In this document: piece after piece, positions 10,261 through 23,719 of the stretch
Numbering within the stretch: position 1 is the first letter of the stretch
Layout: each line of letters starts with the position of its first letter
Assembly (NCBI GenBank): GCA_029783825.1
Contig: JAREIK010002425.1
Coordinates: 124,001-188,000 of the forward strand
Source: Sapria himalayana
Taxonomy: Eukaryota; Streptophyta; Magnoliopsida; Malpighiales; Rafflesiaceae
DNA length: 64,000 nt
Reading direction: 5' to 3'
Position numbers and translations under genes: made by a program
Notes under the pieces: model-generated
The model's input: only the letters and a program-made list of their open reading frames with translations
Databases searched by the model: none
Told to the model about the DNA's origin: nothing

Positions 10261-13200
10261 ATGACAAAAAATTACAAAATTTTTTTTTGTTATTTTATTG
10301 TTTACATAAAACCTATAAACCACTAAAATACTAAACACTTAAATCAAAAAACCCCAAAACACCTAAATTCTTAAACCATTAAACAAGTATATCCTGAATA
10401 ATAAATAATAAATCTCAATTTCTTTTTTATTCATTATAATTTTAAATATTCATTTTAATTATTTATTAGTTTATTTTTAAAGAATTATAAATTAAAAATA
10501 AATTACATGTAAGACAAATATAATTTAAATAATTTACTTTTAATAACAAAAAATATAAACTTATAAAAAGAAGCATAACATCAAAAAAAAATTATTTAGT
10601 ATTATATTTTACTTTGATTTTGAATTAATTAACGTTTTGCAAATATATTTTAAAAAATATCTATCTTATTAATAATAGTTAATTAATTTATTTTTTTTAT
10701 CATTAATAAAATATCTATCCATATAATTGTTTATATTGAATTAACATGATATTTAATTATTAAGATTATCATAACTAAATATAGTATTCACATATAAAAA
10801 AATTAAAAAATTTGTTATATTTTCAAAGGTTATAACCTTCAAAATGAGAAAATATAAAAAAAATAATTTTTTTGTTATATCATTGTTTAAATAAAACTTA
10901 TAAACCATTAAATGCCTAAATACATAAATCTTTAAACTCCTAAACCCCAAAGCCCCTAAATACCTAAAACTTTAAACTCTAAAACGTTAAATATAATTTA
11001 AATAATTTATAGAAATATTAATTACAAAATAAATTATGAGTGACAAATATAATTTAAATAATATATTTTTCATCAAAAAAAATATAAGCTTAAAAATGAT
11101 ACAAAAACAAAAAAAATTATTATTTAGTAATAAATTTTACTTTGATTTTGAATCATTTAAGGTTTTTTAATTATATTTTAATTTATATCTATCATATTAA
11201 TTTTAGTTTATTAATTTGTTTTTTGATAATTGATATAATATTAATCAATAAAATAGTTTATATTTATTTTATATTATATATAGTTATAATAATAATTATT
11301 ACTAAATATTGTATTCACATTTTTAAAAAAATTTTAAAATTATTATATTTTCAAATGTTTTGACTTTTGAAAATTTGAAAAAATATCAAAAATAAATTTT
11401 TTGTTATTTCATTGTTTAAAAAAAAGCTATAAACCATTAAATGCCTAAATACGTAAATCAATAACTTCTAAATCTCGAAAACCCTTAATAGATAAATTTT
11501 TTAAACATGTATATCCTAAATAATAAATAATAAATCTCATTTTTATATTTTTCATTATAACTTTAAATATTCATTTTAATTATTTATTTGTTTATTTTTA
11601 TATAAATATTAAATACAAATTAAATATTGTATTTTAATTGATATCTAACTTATTAATAATAGATTATTAATTTATCTTAATTAATACTTTGTTTCTGAAT
11701 CATTTTAGGTTGAAATTATATTTTAATTGATATCTAACTTATTAATAATAGATTATTAATTTATTTTTTGATCATTATTAGAATATTTATCAATAAAAAT
11801 ATTTATATTTAATTTATATAATATATAAATTTAATAATTATTATAACTAAATATTGTATTCAATTTTGAAAAAAAATTTAAAATAATTATATTTTCAAAG
11901 ATTATAAACTTTGAACATGTGAAAAAACAAAAAATATATATTTTTATTTCATTGTTTAAATAAAACCTATAAATCACTAAATGCCTAAACATTAAAATAA
12001 CTAAACTAAAAAAAATCACGATACCCCTATATAGATAATCATTTAAATGGGTATCCCCTAAATAATAATTAATAAATCTCATTTTTATTTGTTTTCATTT
12101 TAATTTAAAAAATTCATTTTGATTGTTTAGTTTTTTATTTATATATATATATTAATTATAAAAAAAATTATGAGTTAAAAGTATAATTTATAAAAATTAT
12201 TTTTCATCAGAAAATAGATCAGCTTATAAAAAGAATAAAAATTAAAAATCAAATAATTAATATTAAGTAAAATATTTTGCTTTGCTTTTGAATCATTTTA
12301 GGTTTTGATATTATATTTTAAGTAATATCAATCTTATTCATAATAGATTTAAAATTTATTTTTTGAGAATTATTAGAATATCTATCAATAAAATTGTTTA
12401 TATTGAATTTATATGGTATATAATTATTATGATTATTATAAATAAATATTTTTTCACTTTTGAAAAAAATTTAAAAATTATTATATTTTCAAAGGTTATT
12501 ATCTTTGAAAATATCAAAAAATAATAAAAATATTTTTTTTATTTTTTTTCTTAAATAAAACCTATAAACCACTAAATGCATACACAGTTAAATCAGTAAA
12601 CTCATAAACCCCGTAATGCTTAAATACATAAACCATTAAACTACTATATACTACTTAATAATTAATAAATCTAATTTTTATTTCTATTTATTATAATTAT
12701 AAATATTTATTTTAATTATTTATTTGTTTATTTTTATTAAAATATTTATGACAAAATAAAGTATGAGTGCGATAAATATAATATAATTAATTTATTTTTA
12801 ATAAAAAAAATATACGGTTCTAAAAGAAGTAAAAATTTAAAAATTAAAAATTATTATCCAGTAATATATTTTACTTTAATCTTGAATCAATTTGGGTTTT
12901 GTAAATATTTTATAATTAATATCTATCTTTTAATTAATAGTTTATTAATTTAATTTTTGATCATTATTATATTGTCTATCAATAAAATTGTTTATATTGA
13001 ATTTATATGATATATAATAATTAATATTATTAAAACTAAATATTGTATTCACATTTCAAAAAATTGTGAATATTATTATATTTTTAAAGGTTATAACCTA
13101 TTAAAATGATAACAAATTATAGAAATTTTTTTTGTTATTTTATTTTTTTATATAAAACCTATAAACCACTAAAAGCCTAAAAACATAAATCTCTAAACTT

Positions 13201-13925
13201 CTAACTACAAAACCTCTAAATACTTAAAGTATTAAACTGGTATACATTAATAATAAATCTTAAACCTCATTTTAATTTTTATCTGGTATAATTTTAAATT
13301 TTTATTTTAATTATTTATCAATTTATTTTTATAGAAATATTAAATACAAAATAAATTATTAGTGAGACGGATATAATTTAAATTAAATCGGTATCCCTAA
13401 ATAATAAATAATAAATAATAAATCTAATTTTTTTATTATAATTTTAAATATTCATTTTAATTATTTATTTGTTTATTTATATATAAATATTAATTACAAA
13501 ATAAATTATGAGTTAGACAAATATAATTTATATAAATTATTTTTCTTAAAAAAATATAGATAAACTTATTAAAAGAAAAAAATATTCAAAAACAAAAAAT
13601 TATTATATAGTAATATATTTTTTTTTACTTCTGAATCATTTTAAGTTTTATAATTATATTTTAATTAATACCTATCTTATTATTAATGGATTATTAATTT
13701 ATTTTTTGATTATTATTAGAATATTTATCAATAAAATTGTTTATATTAAATTTATATAATATATAAATATAATGATTAGTATAACTAAATATTGTATTCA
13801 CATTTGAAAAAAATTTAAAAATTATTATATTTTCAAAGGTTATAACCTTTGAAAATATCAAAAAATAATAAAAATAAATTTTTTGTTATTTTATTTTTTA
13901 AATAAAACCTGTAAACCACAAATGC

Positions 13926-16900
13926 TAGGGGTGCTTATGGGATGGGACGGGATGGGGATTACAAATCTCCAGTCCCTTCCCACAGTTCGGAGATTTTTTT
14001 TTGAAGATCCAGACCCGTCCCGTAGGTTGAAAATACCGGATGGGATGGGACGGAGATCTGGGATTTTGGGTAGGACAAAACGGTCCCGGGACGGGATGGA
14101 GTTTGGACATTTTTTTCAATTTATTTTCTTCAAACTGGTCATGTTAGTTCATGTCGAAACCTTTTGTTGTTCAATTTATCATTCCTTAGTTATGTATCTT
14201 TCAAACTCAAATTGGGCCAATTTTATTTTGTCAAATAGGCTGAATACCGCAAATGAGTTCCATTACCTTGTCAAAAGCTTTGATGTGCAGAAAAGGATAA
14301 AAATGTTAAATAGAATGGGACTGAGTTGTGTGCTTAATTTGGTTCTTTGTTTTGTCACAAGTTCGCTTTGTTCAGCCGAGTGAAAGTTAACCATAATAGC
14401 AATACTACATTTTTTAAACAGTTACTTAAAATATTAAGGAATAGCTAAAGATGACCACAAACATTGGTAGCATCAATTACTACTTGAGTAATTGCTAAAA
14501 TTAGGCAGCTTTAATATCACAAAAAAATACAACTAATTACAACCATGATAATAATCATTTCAAAGGTTCGTCCCGAACCAGCAAAGAAAATCCAAACCCA
14601 ATTAATTATGTCTTCTACAAATCCTCCCTTTTCTTCCTCCACTGTAGAAGGACAACCTTAGATGAAAACGTCTTAATCATGTAGACATAAATTTCTAATA
14701 TTAAAGAGTAATAAAAAAACAAAATATTACCTTATAAAATTTAATACACCCATTCCAAATTTAATTGGCCAACTATAGTTGGAAGAATATTTTGATCTTG
14801 TGACCCCTCCGAAAATTGTAATTGAACCATATTTTTATTAAATTGAATGTATAAAATAAGTAAAAGTGAAATTAAAATTTACAAGATTTGTATACTAACC
14901 TGATTCATTACCATCAAGGTCTTAAACTAATTCTTCAATTTCAATAAGTTTGTTTGAGTTTCTCAACTAATCTTATCGACATATGAGAACTTCAGCTGTA
15001 ATAGGTGTTAAAGAACTCCTGAATTTATCTAAAGTTCTTTCCCAAGTGCTAAATGTAGATTCGTAGGCAATAGTAGATGCTTGTATAGATAAAACATTCC
15101 TTGGTACATTTGCCAAAGAAGGATACGTAACCTCATTTACCTTCCACTAGTTTAGAAGATTAAATCAATCCTATTTTTTTCAAGCTTGTCCTCCAAGTAC
15201 CTATCCAAGTCTTCAAAAGCTGCAAATTCTTGTTCTTTCTCCAATTCAACAAAAAGAATCATCAACATAAGTATCTCTACAATCAAAGAAATCATCATTT
15301 TTCTTCAACACAGTAGAAGAGAAATCATCTTCTTTTGATTCATCTTCATTTAAATCTTTATAATCATCTATCATCTCATTTAAAACATTTATAACATTTT
15401 TCACCAAATTTTTAGCCAATTCATCTCCATAATGCTAAGTGTACTTAACATTGAGATATTTGAGCTTATATCAAGGATCCAATACTACTGCTACAAAAAG
15501 AATAATATTTGTTGACTTAAGAGAACACCAATATTTGTTGAATTTATGGCTCATTTTCATACCTATTTCAGACTCCATTGTTCTCTACTATTTTCACAAA
15601 GCTCAATTTTTTTCAAAATTCGAATAATCTGAGGAAAATTAACACTAGAGGTATAATATTATGAGCCAGAAAATTTACAAGTTACCTAATAAAATGTTTT
15701 CAAGAAATGAGCCAAAATTTTGGCGTTGGTTTAGTCTCTCTCAGTTGGAACGTTTGAACCAAACTCCTTCAAAAACCTTTTGTCTTTGTCCTCCAACTTA
15801 TCAAATTCTTTTTGATATTTTATATCAGTTTGTAGCATCAAATAAGTTGAATTTCATCTTGTAGGACAATCTAATAGCACTCTTCTAATTTTTTAGGACA
15901 ATCAAATAAGTTGAACATATCTATTCTTTTAGGACTGTTCCTCACATATTTCACCACTCTTCTAATTTTTTGAATAGCACCCTCAACTACTGCAATGCCA
16001 TCTATGATAATTAAGTTTAGGATATGAGCACAACATCTCATATGAAAATGCTCCCCTATCAAAGGTACAACACTTTTCTTCACAAGTCTTTTTTTCAATT
16101 GTTCAACTGCAACATCATTATTTGATGCATTGTCAACAGTAATGCACATCAACTTTCTCAAACACCATTCATTCATGAAAAATTCAATAGCATTTCTAAT
16201 ATTAACTCCAGAATAACTTTTAATTATGCGAAAGTTTAAAAGCCTTTTATGCATATTCCATTGAGAATGAATGAAATGAACAGTCAAACATATATAAGAC
16301 AAATTTTGAATGCAAGTCCAAGTGTCGGCAGTCAATGAAACTCTACAACAATGAGATGATATGCTATCAAATAATTTCTTCTTTTCCTTCTCAAACAAAG
16401 AAAAATAATCCATTAGTATAGAGTGCCTAGATGGAATTTTAAATTGAGGCACACTAACCTCACAAAACTCTTTAAACTCATCCCTCTCAACAAAGATTGT
16501 GACTTGTCTTTACCTTTGTGAGCTTCTATTAATTCTTTTTTGTGTGGAAATTTCCAACTAGTCTCTCTCAAGTATTTCCATAAACCCGAAGTATGTTGAT
16601 CACTTTTTTCCAAATATTCTTTTTTACACCAAATGCAAGCTACCCTACCAGTTTCATTTCCCTCTAAATCAACTAATATCTCATAAGATTCCCAAACAGC
16701 AAACTTATACTTTATATGAGCTTGGGGTTTAGATGTACCTTGACTTTCTTTTACAATTGGAATTGAAGAACCTGTCGTAACAATAGGAGGGTTCGTGAAA
16801 GGATGATGATTGGATTTACGAGTACATTGATCATTTGAGATCTGATAATCTTCAATTTAGTGTATTTTTCATTTACCGCTGGATTGTCTCATTTGCATTA

Positions 16901-17445
16901 CCATTAATTAATATGATATGTTAAGCATAAATACATATAAATATTTCAAACAAGCAAGCTCTACAAAACTGACTAGAACACATTCAGCCCAACCACAACG
17001 CCACAAACAATACTCAACAAAACTGACTGAGACATATAATAATAATAATTAATCACTCAATTCTCGTCAGAAAAACAAACCAAAAGGCTGGTGGCATCTG
17101 AGACATTGTGGAGGCAACTAGAAGTGTGACGGACAAGGGCTGGACCTAACTGAACATGGCTGGAATGGCATGAGGTGTCATGGAACTCATTGGAATAGCA
17201 ATAGGTGCATCAGGAATTGGATGGGGAGTAGCAGAATTGGTGGCATCTTCATGTTATATATATATATATATATATTCCTGGTTCTAGTATCAGTTTTTTA
17301 GGATGGGACGGTTCTCGGGATGGATATTGCTAAGATCCGGAACCATCCCAAAAGAAAAAATGCGTGATAGAACGGTACAGGAAAAGTCAAAGTCAACAGA
17401 TTTTTGCCAGTCCCAATTCTTTCGGGACAAGACTTCGGGTTGGGT
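13926..17445 (-). mobile_element. hAT (Ac-like) transposon copy 1, 5' end truncated
   Basis: About 3.5 kb, collinear with copy 2 (33492-37180) in reverse complement. Its 3' terminus is intact at the left: TAGGGGTGCTTATGGGA follows the 8 bases ACAAATGC, which correspond to the CATTTAG-type target of copy 2. The right end stops at CTTCGGGTTGGG; the last ~35 bp of the element, with the 5' terminal repeat, are missing and forward satellite follows immediately, whereas the left flank is inverted satellite. The element therefore sits on an array-orientation breakpoint. Subterminal clusters of GGGATGGGACGGG-type words lie at 13939-13957, 14037-14060, 14086-14100 and 17301-17323. Short (TA)n tracts lie at 17255-17274 and a TAA run near 17036. 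It contains a broken transposase (14895-16892). It is not autonomous and, without one end, could not be moved as a unit. Confidence 0.88.
14895..16892 (-). pseudogene. hAT transposase pseudogene (copy 1)
   Basis: Decayed Ac-superfamily transposase, whose product would bind element ends and cut and paste them in the nucleus. Reading on minus: a BED-finger remnant with ACIWCKKEY and GLWKYLRETS near 16540-16700, where the usual zinc-binding His and final His/Cys are Tyr and Ser; an RNase H-like core open as one frame at 15871-16452, with SLTADTWTC (first catalytic Asp), ITVDNASNND (second Asp, retained) and RCCAHILNL; and a hATC dimerisation region near 14990-15170 with IAYESTFS. A 125-bp deletion at 16486-16494, relative to copy 2, breaks the frame between BED and core. 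A local rearrangement follows the core (DCPKKLEECY), and TGA replaces Trp of the TRWNST motif. Stops at 15659-15661, 15471-15473 and 15435-15437, and a +1 shift before the C-terminal part, are shared with copy 2. The start is placed by alignment to copy 2. Confidence 0.88.
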
Positions 17446-18638
17446 ATATATATTAATAATAAGATAGATATTAATTAAAAAATATTTACAAAATCCAAAT
17501 TGATTCAAAATTAAAGTAAAAAATATTAATATATAATAATTTTTAATTTTTAAATTTTTACTTCTTTTATAAGCGTATATATATTTTTTATTAAAAATAA
17601 ATTATTTAAAGTATATTTGTCGCACTCATAATTTATTTTGTAATAAAAATTTATATAAAAGAAACTAATAAATAATTAAATTGAATATTTAAAATAATAA
17701 TAAATAGAAATAAAAATTAGATTTCTTAATTATTAATTAGTATATAGCGGTTTAATGGTTTATGTATTTAGGTATTATGGGCATTAGAAGTTTACTGATT
17801 TAACTGTGTATGCATTTCGTGGTTTATAGGTTTTATTTAAAAATTAAAATAACAAAATATTTATTTTTATTATTTTTTTATATTTTCAAAGGTTATAACA
17901 TTTGAAAATATCATAATTTTTAAATTTTTTTCAAATGTGAATTCAATATTTAGTTATAATAATCATTATATTTATATATCATATATATTCAATATAAATA
18001 ATATTATTGATAAATATTATAATAATGATCAAAAAATAAATTAATAATTTATTATTAATAAGATAGATATCAATTAAAATATAATTACAAAACCTATAAT
18101 GATTCAGAGGCAAAGCAAATTATATTACTATATAATAATTTTTGTTTTTAATTTTTTTTTCTTTTAATAAGTTTATCTAAATTTTTTTTTGATGAAAAAT
18201 AATTTATATAAATTATATTTGTCTAGCTCATAATTTATTTTTAATTAATATTTATATAAAATTAATAAATAAATAATTAATATTAATATTTAAAATTATA
18301 ATGAAAAAAAAATGATATTTATTATTTATTATTTAGGGAATACCAGTTTAATTTAAATTATATCTGTCTCGCTATTAATTTATTTTATAATTAATATTTC
18401 AATAAAAATAAACTGATAAATAATTAAAATAATAATTTAAAATTAAACTGAATAAAAATTAAAATGAGATTTATGAATTATTATTAATGTATACCAGTTT
18501 AATATTTTAAGTGTTTAGAGGTTTTGTCATTCAGGACGTTAGTGATTTATGTTTTTAGGCATTTAGTGGTTTATAGGTATTGTTTAAACAATGAAATAAC
18601 AAAAAAATTATTTTTTATATTTTTTTCACATTTTCAAA

Positions 18639-19185
18639 GTTTATAACCTTTGACAATATAATAATTTTAAAATTTTTTAAAAATATGAATACAATATTTA
18701 GTAATAATAATCATTATAATTATATATAATATAAACTAAATATAAACTAAATATAAACAATTTTATTCATTGATATGATATCGATTATCAAAAAATAAAT
18801 TAATATGTTATTATTATTATGATGGATATAAATTAAAATATAATTGCAAAACCTAAAATTTTTCAAAATACAAGTAAAATTTATTACTAAATAATAATTT
18901 TAGTTTTTTAGTTTTTGCTTCTTTTTATAAGCTTATATATTTTTTTGATGAAAATAAATTATTTAAATTAAATTTGTATCACTCATAATTTATTTTGTAA
19001 TTAATAATTCAATAAATTATTTAAATTATATTTAATGTTTACGAGTTTAAAGGTTTAAGTATTTAGGGGCTTTTGTGTTTAGGAGTTTAGATGTTTAAGT
19101 GATTTGGCATTTAGTGTTTTATAAGTTTTATTTAAACAATGATATAGCAAAACATTTATTTTTATTATTTTTTCTAATTTTTGAA
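18639..19185 (+). repeat. Example of short (~540 bp) satellite monomer
   Basis: Measured from dyad to dyad. Relative to the 600-bp form it lacks part of the segment between the second ATTTGT box and the heptamer block: AATTATTTAAATTATATTTAA passes straight into TGTTTACGAGTTTAAAGG. The same deletion form recurs at about 29.9-30.4 kb and 41.5-42.05 kb, and inverted near 8.3, 10.98, 45.6, 48.6, 51.36, 54.24, 60.55 and 61.62 kb, so it defines one stable subtype. Confidence 0.75.
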
Positions 19186-21337
19186 GATTATATCCTTTTA
19201 AAATATAATAATTTTTATAATTTTTTCAAATGTAAATATAATTTTTATTTATAATAATCTTCATAATTATAATTCATTAAAATTCAATATAAATAATTAT
19301 ATTCCAAGATATTATAATTATCATCAAAAAATAAATTATTAAACTATTATTAAAAAATAGTTATTATTTAAAAAGTAATTGCAAAATCTAAATTTATTCA
19401 AATCAAAGTAAAATATATTACTAAATAAAATTTTTTTATTGTTTTGCTTTTTTTATAAGTTTATATTTTTGTCATTAAAAATAAATTATTTAAATTATAT
19501 TTGTCTTACTCATTATTTATTTTGTAATTTATAATTCTATAAAAATAAACTAATAAATAATAAAAATAAATATTTAAAATTATAATGAATACAAATAAAA
19601 TTGAGATTTATTATTTATTATTCAGGATATACAAGTGTAATGGTTTAATTATTTAGGTGTTTTGGGGTTTAGTCATTAAGTGTTTATTTCTTAAGTGATT
19701 TTATCTAATTTTAATGTTATAACTTTTGAAAATATAATAATTTTTAATTTTTTTTAAAATGTGAATATAATATTTAGTTATAATAATCTTGATAATTATA
19801 TATAATGTAAAATCATTATAAATAATTTTATTAATAAATATTATAATAATGATAAATAAATAAATAAATAAAGAATTATTAATTAGAATGATATAAAGAA
19901 AAATATAATTGCAAAATCTAAAATTATTCAAAATTAAATCAAAATAAATTACTAAATAATAATATTTTGTATTAAAAATTTTGCCTCTTTTTATGATCTT
20001 ATATTTTTTTGATGAAAAATAAATTATTTAAATTATATCCATCTTACTAATAATTTATTTTGTAATTAATATTTCAATAAAAAAAACTGATAAATAATTA
20101 AAACCAATATTTAAAATTTTAATGAATACTAATAAAAATGAGATTTATTATTTATTATTTAGTGTATACTAAGTTAAAGGCTTATGTATTTATGGGATTC
20201 AGGGTTTAAAAGTTTAGTCATTAAGAATTTAGGTATTTTTTGGTTTATAGATTTCATTTAAAAAATCTAATAACAAAAAATTTATTTTTTTTATTTTTTA
20301 TTATTTTCAAAGGTTATAAGCTTTGAAAATTTAATAAATTTTAAATTTTTTTAAAATGTGAAAATATTATTTTGTTATAATAATCTAAATAATTATATAT
20401 TATGTAAATTCAATATAAATACTTTTTTTTAGATATAATAATGACGATAATAAAATAAATTAATAAACTATTATTAATAAGATAGATATTAAATAAAATT
20501 TATTTGCAAAATCTAAAATGATTCAAAATCAAAGTAAAATATTTTAATAAGATAGATATTAAATAAAAAAATTATTAATAAGATAAAATATATAGGTTTA
20601 CAAGATTATATATTTAGTAGTTTTGGGATTTAAGAATTTAGTGATTTAAGTGTTCGGGTATTTTGTAGTTTATATGTTTTATTTAAAATATATAATAACA
20701 AAAAATTTTTTTTTGTTATTTGTTCTCATTTTTGAAGGATATAACCTTTGAAACTATAACAATTTTTAAATTTTTTTTAAATGTGAATACTATATTTAGT
20801 TATGATAATCTTGATAATTATATATCATGTAAATTTAATATAAACAATTATATTGATATATATTATAATAATGATCATACAAAAGATTAATAAACAATTT
20901 TTAATAAGATAAATATTGTTTAAAATATATTTACAAAACCTAAAATGATTCAAAATCAAAGTGAAATATTTTACTAAATATTAATTTTAAATTTTTAAAT
21001 TTTTGTATCCATTTATAAGCTTATATATTTTTTGATGAAAAATAAATTATTTAAATTATATTTGTCTCACTATTAATTTATTTTTAAATTTATATTTCTA
21101 TAAAAATAAACTAATAAATAATTAAAATGTATATATAAAATTATAATGAATACTAATAAAAATGAGATTTATGATTAATTATTTAGGGTATACCTATTTA
21201 ATGGTTTAAGATTATTGTGCTTTTGGGGTTAATGAGTTTATTGATTTATATGTTTTCACATTTAGGTGTTTATAGGTTTTATTTAATCAATGAAATAACA
21301 AAAAATTTATTTTTATGAATTTTCGTGATTTTAAAAT

Positions 21338-21936
21338 GTTATAACCTTTGAAAATATAATAATTTTTTAATAGTTCTAAAATATGAATACAATACTTAGT
21401 TATAATAATCTTAATAATTATATTTGATGTCAATTCAACATAAACAATTTTATTAATATATATTATTTTGATGATCAAAAAATATATTAATAAACTAGTA
21501 TTAATAAGAGAGATATTAATTAAAATATATTTGCAGAACCCAAAATAATTCAAAATCAAAGTAAATTATATTAATAAATAAAATTTAAAATTTTTGAAAT
21601 TTTGTTTATTTTTATAAGCTTATATTTTTTTTAATAAAAAATAATTTATTTAAATTATATATGTCTCACTCATTATTTATTTTGTAATTAATATTTCTAT
21701 AAAAATAAACTAAAAAATAATTAAAATGAATATATAAAATTATAATGAATACAAATAAAAATGAGATTTATTATTTATTATTTAGGTTATATAGGTTTAA
21801 TGGTTTAAGTATTTGGGGGTTTTGGGGTTTAGGAGTCTAGAGATTTAAATGATTAGGCATTTAGTGATTTATAAGTTTTATTTAAATAATAAAAAAATAA
21901 AAAAATTATTTTTGTGATTTTTTATCATTTTTGAAA
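21338..21936 (+). repeat. Example of basic (~600 bp) satellite monomer
   Basis: Measured from one GTTATAAC dyad core to the next (599 bp). In order: dyad, TTAGTTATAATAATCTTAAT, the TTAATAAACTAGTATTAATAAG region, CAAAATAATTCAAAATCAAA, TATAAGCTTATATTTTT, the ATGTCTCACTCATTATTTAT box, the ATGAGATTTATTATTTATTA box, the heptamer block with TTTGGGGTTTAGGAG, then TTATAAGTTTTATTTAAATA and an A/T run before the next dyad. Confidence 0.8.
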
Positions 21937-23719
21937 GTTATAACCTTTGAAAATATAATAATTTTTAAAATTTTTTTAAATGTAAATATAATATTTAGTT
22001 ATAATAATCTTAATAATTATAAGACATTTAAATTGAATATATGTAATTTTATTGTTAGATATTATAAAATTGATCAAATAATAAATTAATAAACTATTCT
22101 TAATAAGATTGATAGCAATTAAAATATAATTGCAAAACCTATATATAATGGTTCAAAATCAAAGTAAAATATATTACTAAATAATAATTTTTTGTTTTTA
22201 AATTTTTACTTCTTTTTATATGCTTATATATTTTTTTGATTAAAAATAAATTATTAAATTATAATTGTGTCGCTCATTATTTATTTTGTAATTAATAATT
22301 CTATAAAAAATAAACTAATAAATAAGTAAAATGAATATTAAAAATTATAATGAATAGAAATTAAAATGAGATTTATGATTTATTATATGTGGTATACCGG
22401 TTTAATGGTTTCATTATTTAGGGGTTTGTCTTTAAGAGTTTATCAATTTATGTTTTTAGGCATTTAGTGGTTTATAGAGTTTATTTATATAATAAAAATA
22501 ACGAAATTTTTTTTAGATTTTTTCTGATTTTCAATGGTTATAACCTTTAAAAATAAAATAATTTTTAAAATTTATTGAAATGTGAATACAATGTATAATT
22601 ATATTAATCTTACTAATTATATATCATATAAATTCAATATAAATAATTTTAATGATAGATATTATAATAATGAATAAAAATTAAATTACTAAACTATTAT
22701 TAATAATATAAATATTAATTAAAATATATTTACATAACACAAAATGATTCAAAATTTAATCAAAATAATTTACTAAATAATAATATTTAATTTTTAAATA
22801 TGACCTTCTTTTTATAAGATTATTTTTTTCATTAAAAATAAATTATTTAAATAATATTTGTCTTACTCGAAATTTATTTTGTAATTAATTTTTCTAAATA
22901 ATTAAACTATAAATAATTAAAATGAATATTTAAATTTATAATAAATAGAAATAAAAATGAGATTTATTATTTATTAAGTAGTATATAGATGTTAAAATGT
23001 TTATGTATTTAGTTGTTTCGGGGTTTATGAGCTTACTTATTTTAAGTAAGTAAGCATTTAATGGTCTATAGGTTTTATTTAAAAAATAAAATAACTAAAA
23101 ATTTATTTTTATTATTTTTTCTCATTTTTTAAGATTATAACCTTTGAAAATATAATAATTTTTAATTTTTTTTAAAAGTGAATACAATATTTATTTATAA
23201 TAATCATAATAATTATATATCATATAAATTCAATATAAACAATTTTATTGATAGATATTCTAATAATTATCAAAAAATAAATTAAAAATCTATTATGAAT
23301 AAGATTAATATTACTTAAAATATAATATCAAAACCTAAAATGATTCAAAATAAAAGCAAAATATATTACTAAATAATAATTATTTGTTTTTAAATTTTTA
23401 TTCTTTTTATAAGCTTATCAATTTTTTGATGAAAAATAATTTTTATAAATTATATTTTTAACTCATAATTTATTTTATAATTAATACATATATAAAAATA
23501 AAAAACTAAACAATCAAAATAAAATTTTTAAATTATAATGAAAACAAATAAAACTGAAATTTATTAATTATTATTTAGGGTATACCGATTTAAAGTATTA
23601 TCTATATAGAGGTATAAGGATTTTGTAGTTTAGTGATTAAAATTATTAGGCATTTAGTGGTGTATAGGTTTTATTTAAACAATAGAATAACAAAAAAATA
23701 TATTTTTATTTATTTATTC

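Larger units (their letters stand above)
7984..13925 (-). repeat. AT-rich satellite, inverted block R1 (right part)
   Basis: Inverted monomers with dyads near 8137, 8617, 9369, 9968, 10133, 10828, 11355, 11900, 12495, 13089 and 13839. Both short (about 530 bp) and long (about 750 bp) spacings occur. Long monomers carry the duplicated AGACAGATCTAATTT segment (near 8895 and 13365). The block contains an AT palindromic expansion at 10005-10260. It ends at CCACAAATGC, where hAT copy 1 is inserted. No gene is supported in this stretch. Confidence 0.92.

Noticed and set aside
13883..14383. 166-codon plus-strand frame at the left end of hAT copy 1, and the 64-codon frame opposite
   Set aside because: It starts in satellite, crosses the transposon terminus and runs antisense through the element's 3' region. 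It is a chance frame in the GGGAYGG-rich end.
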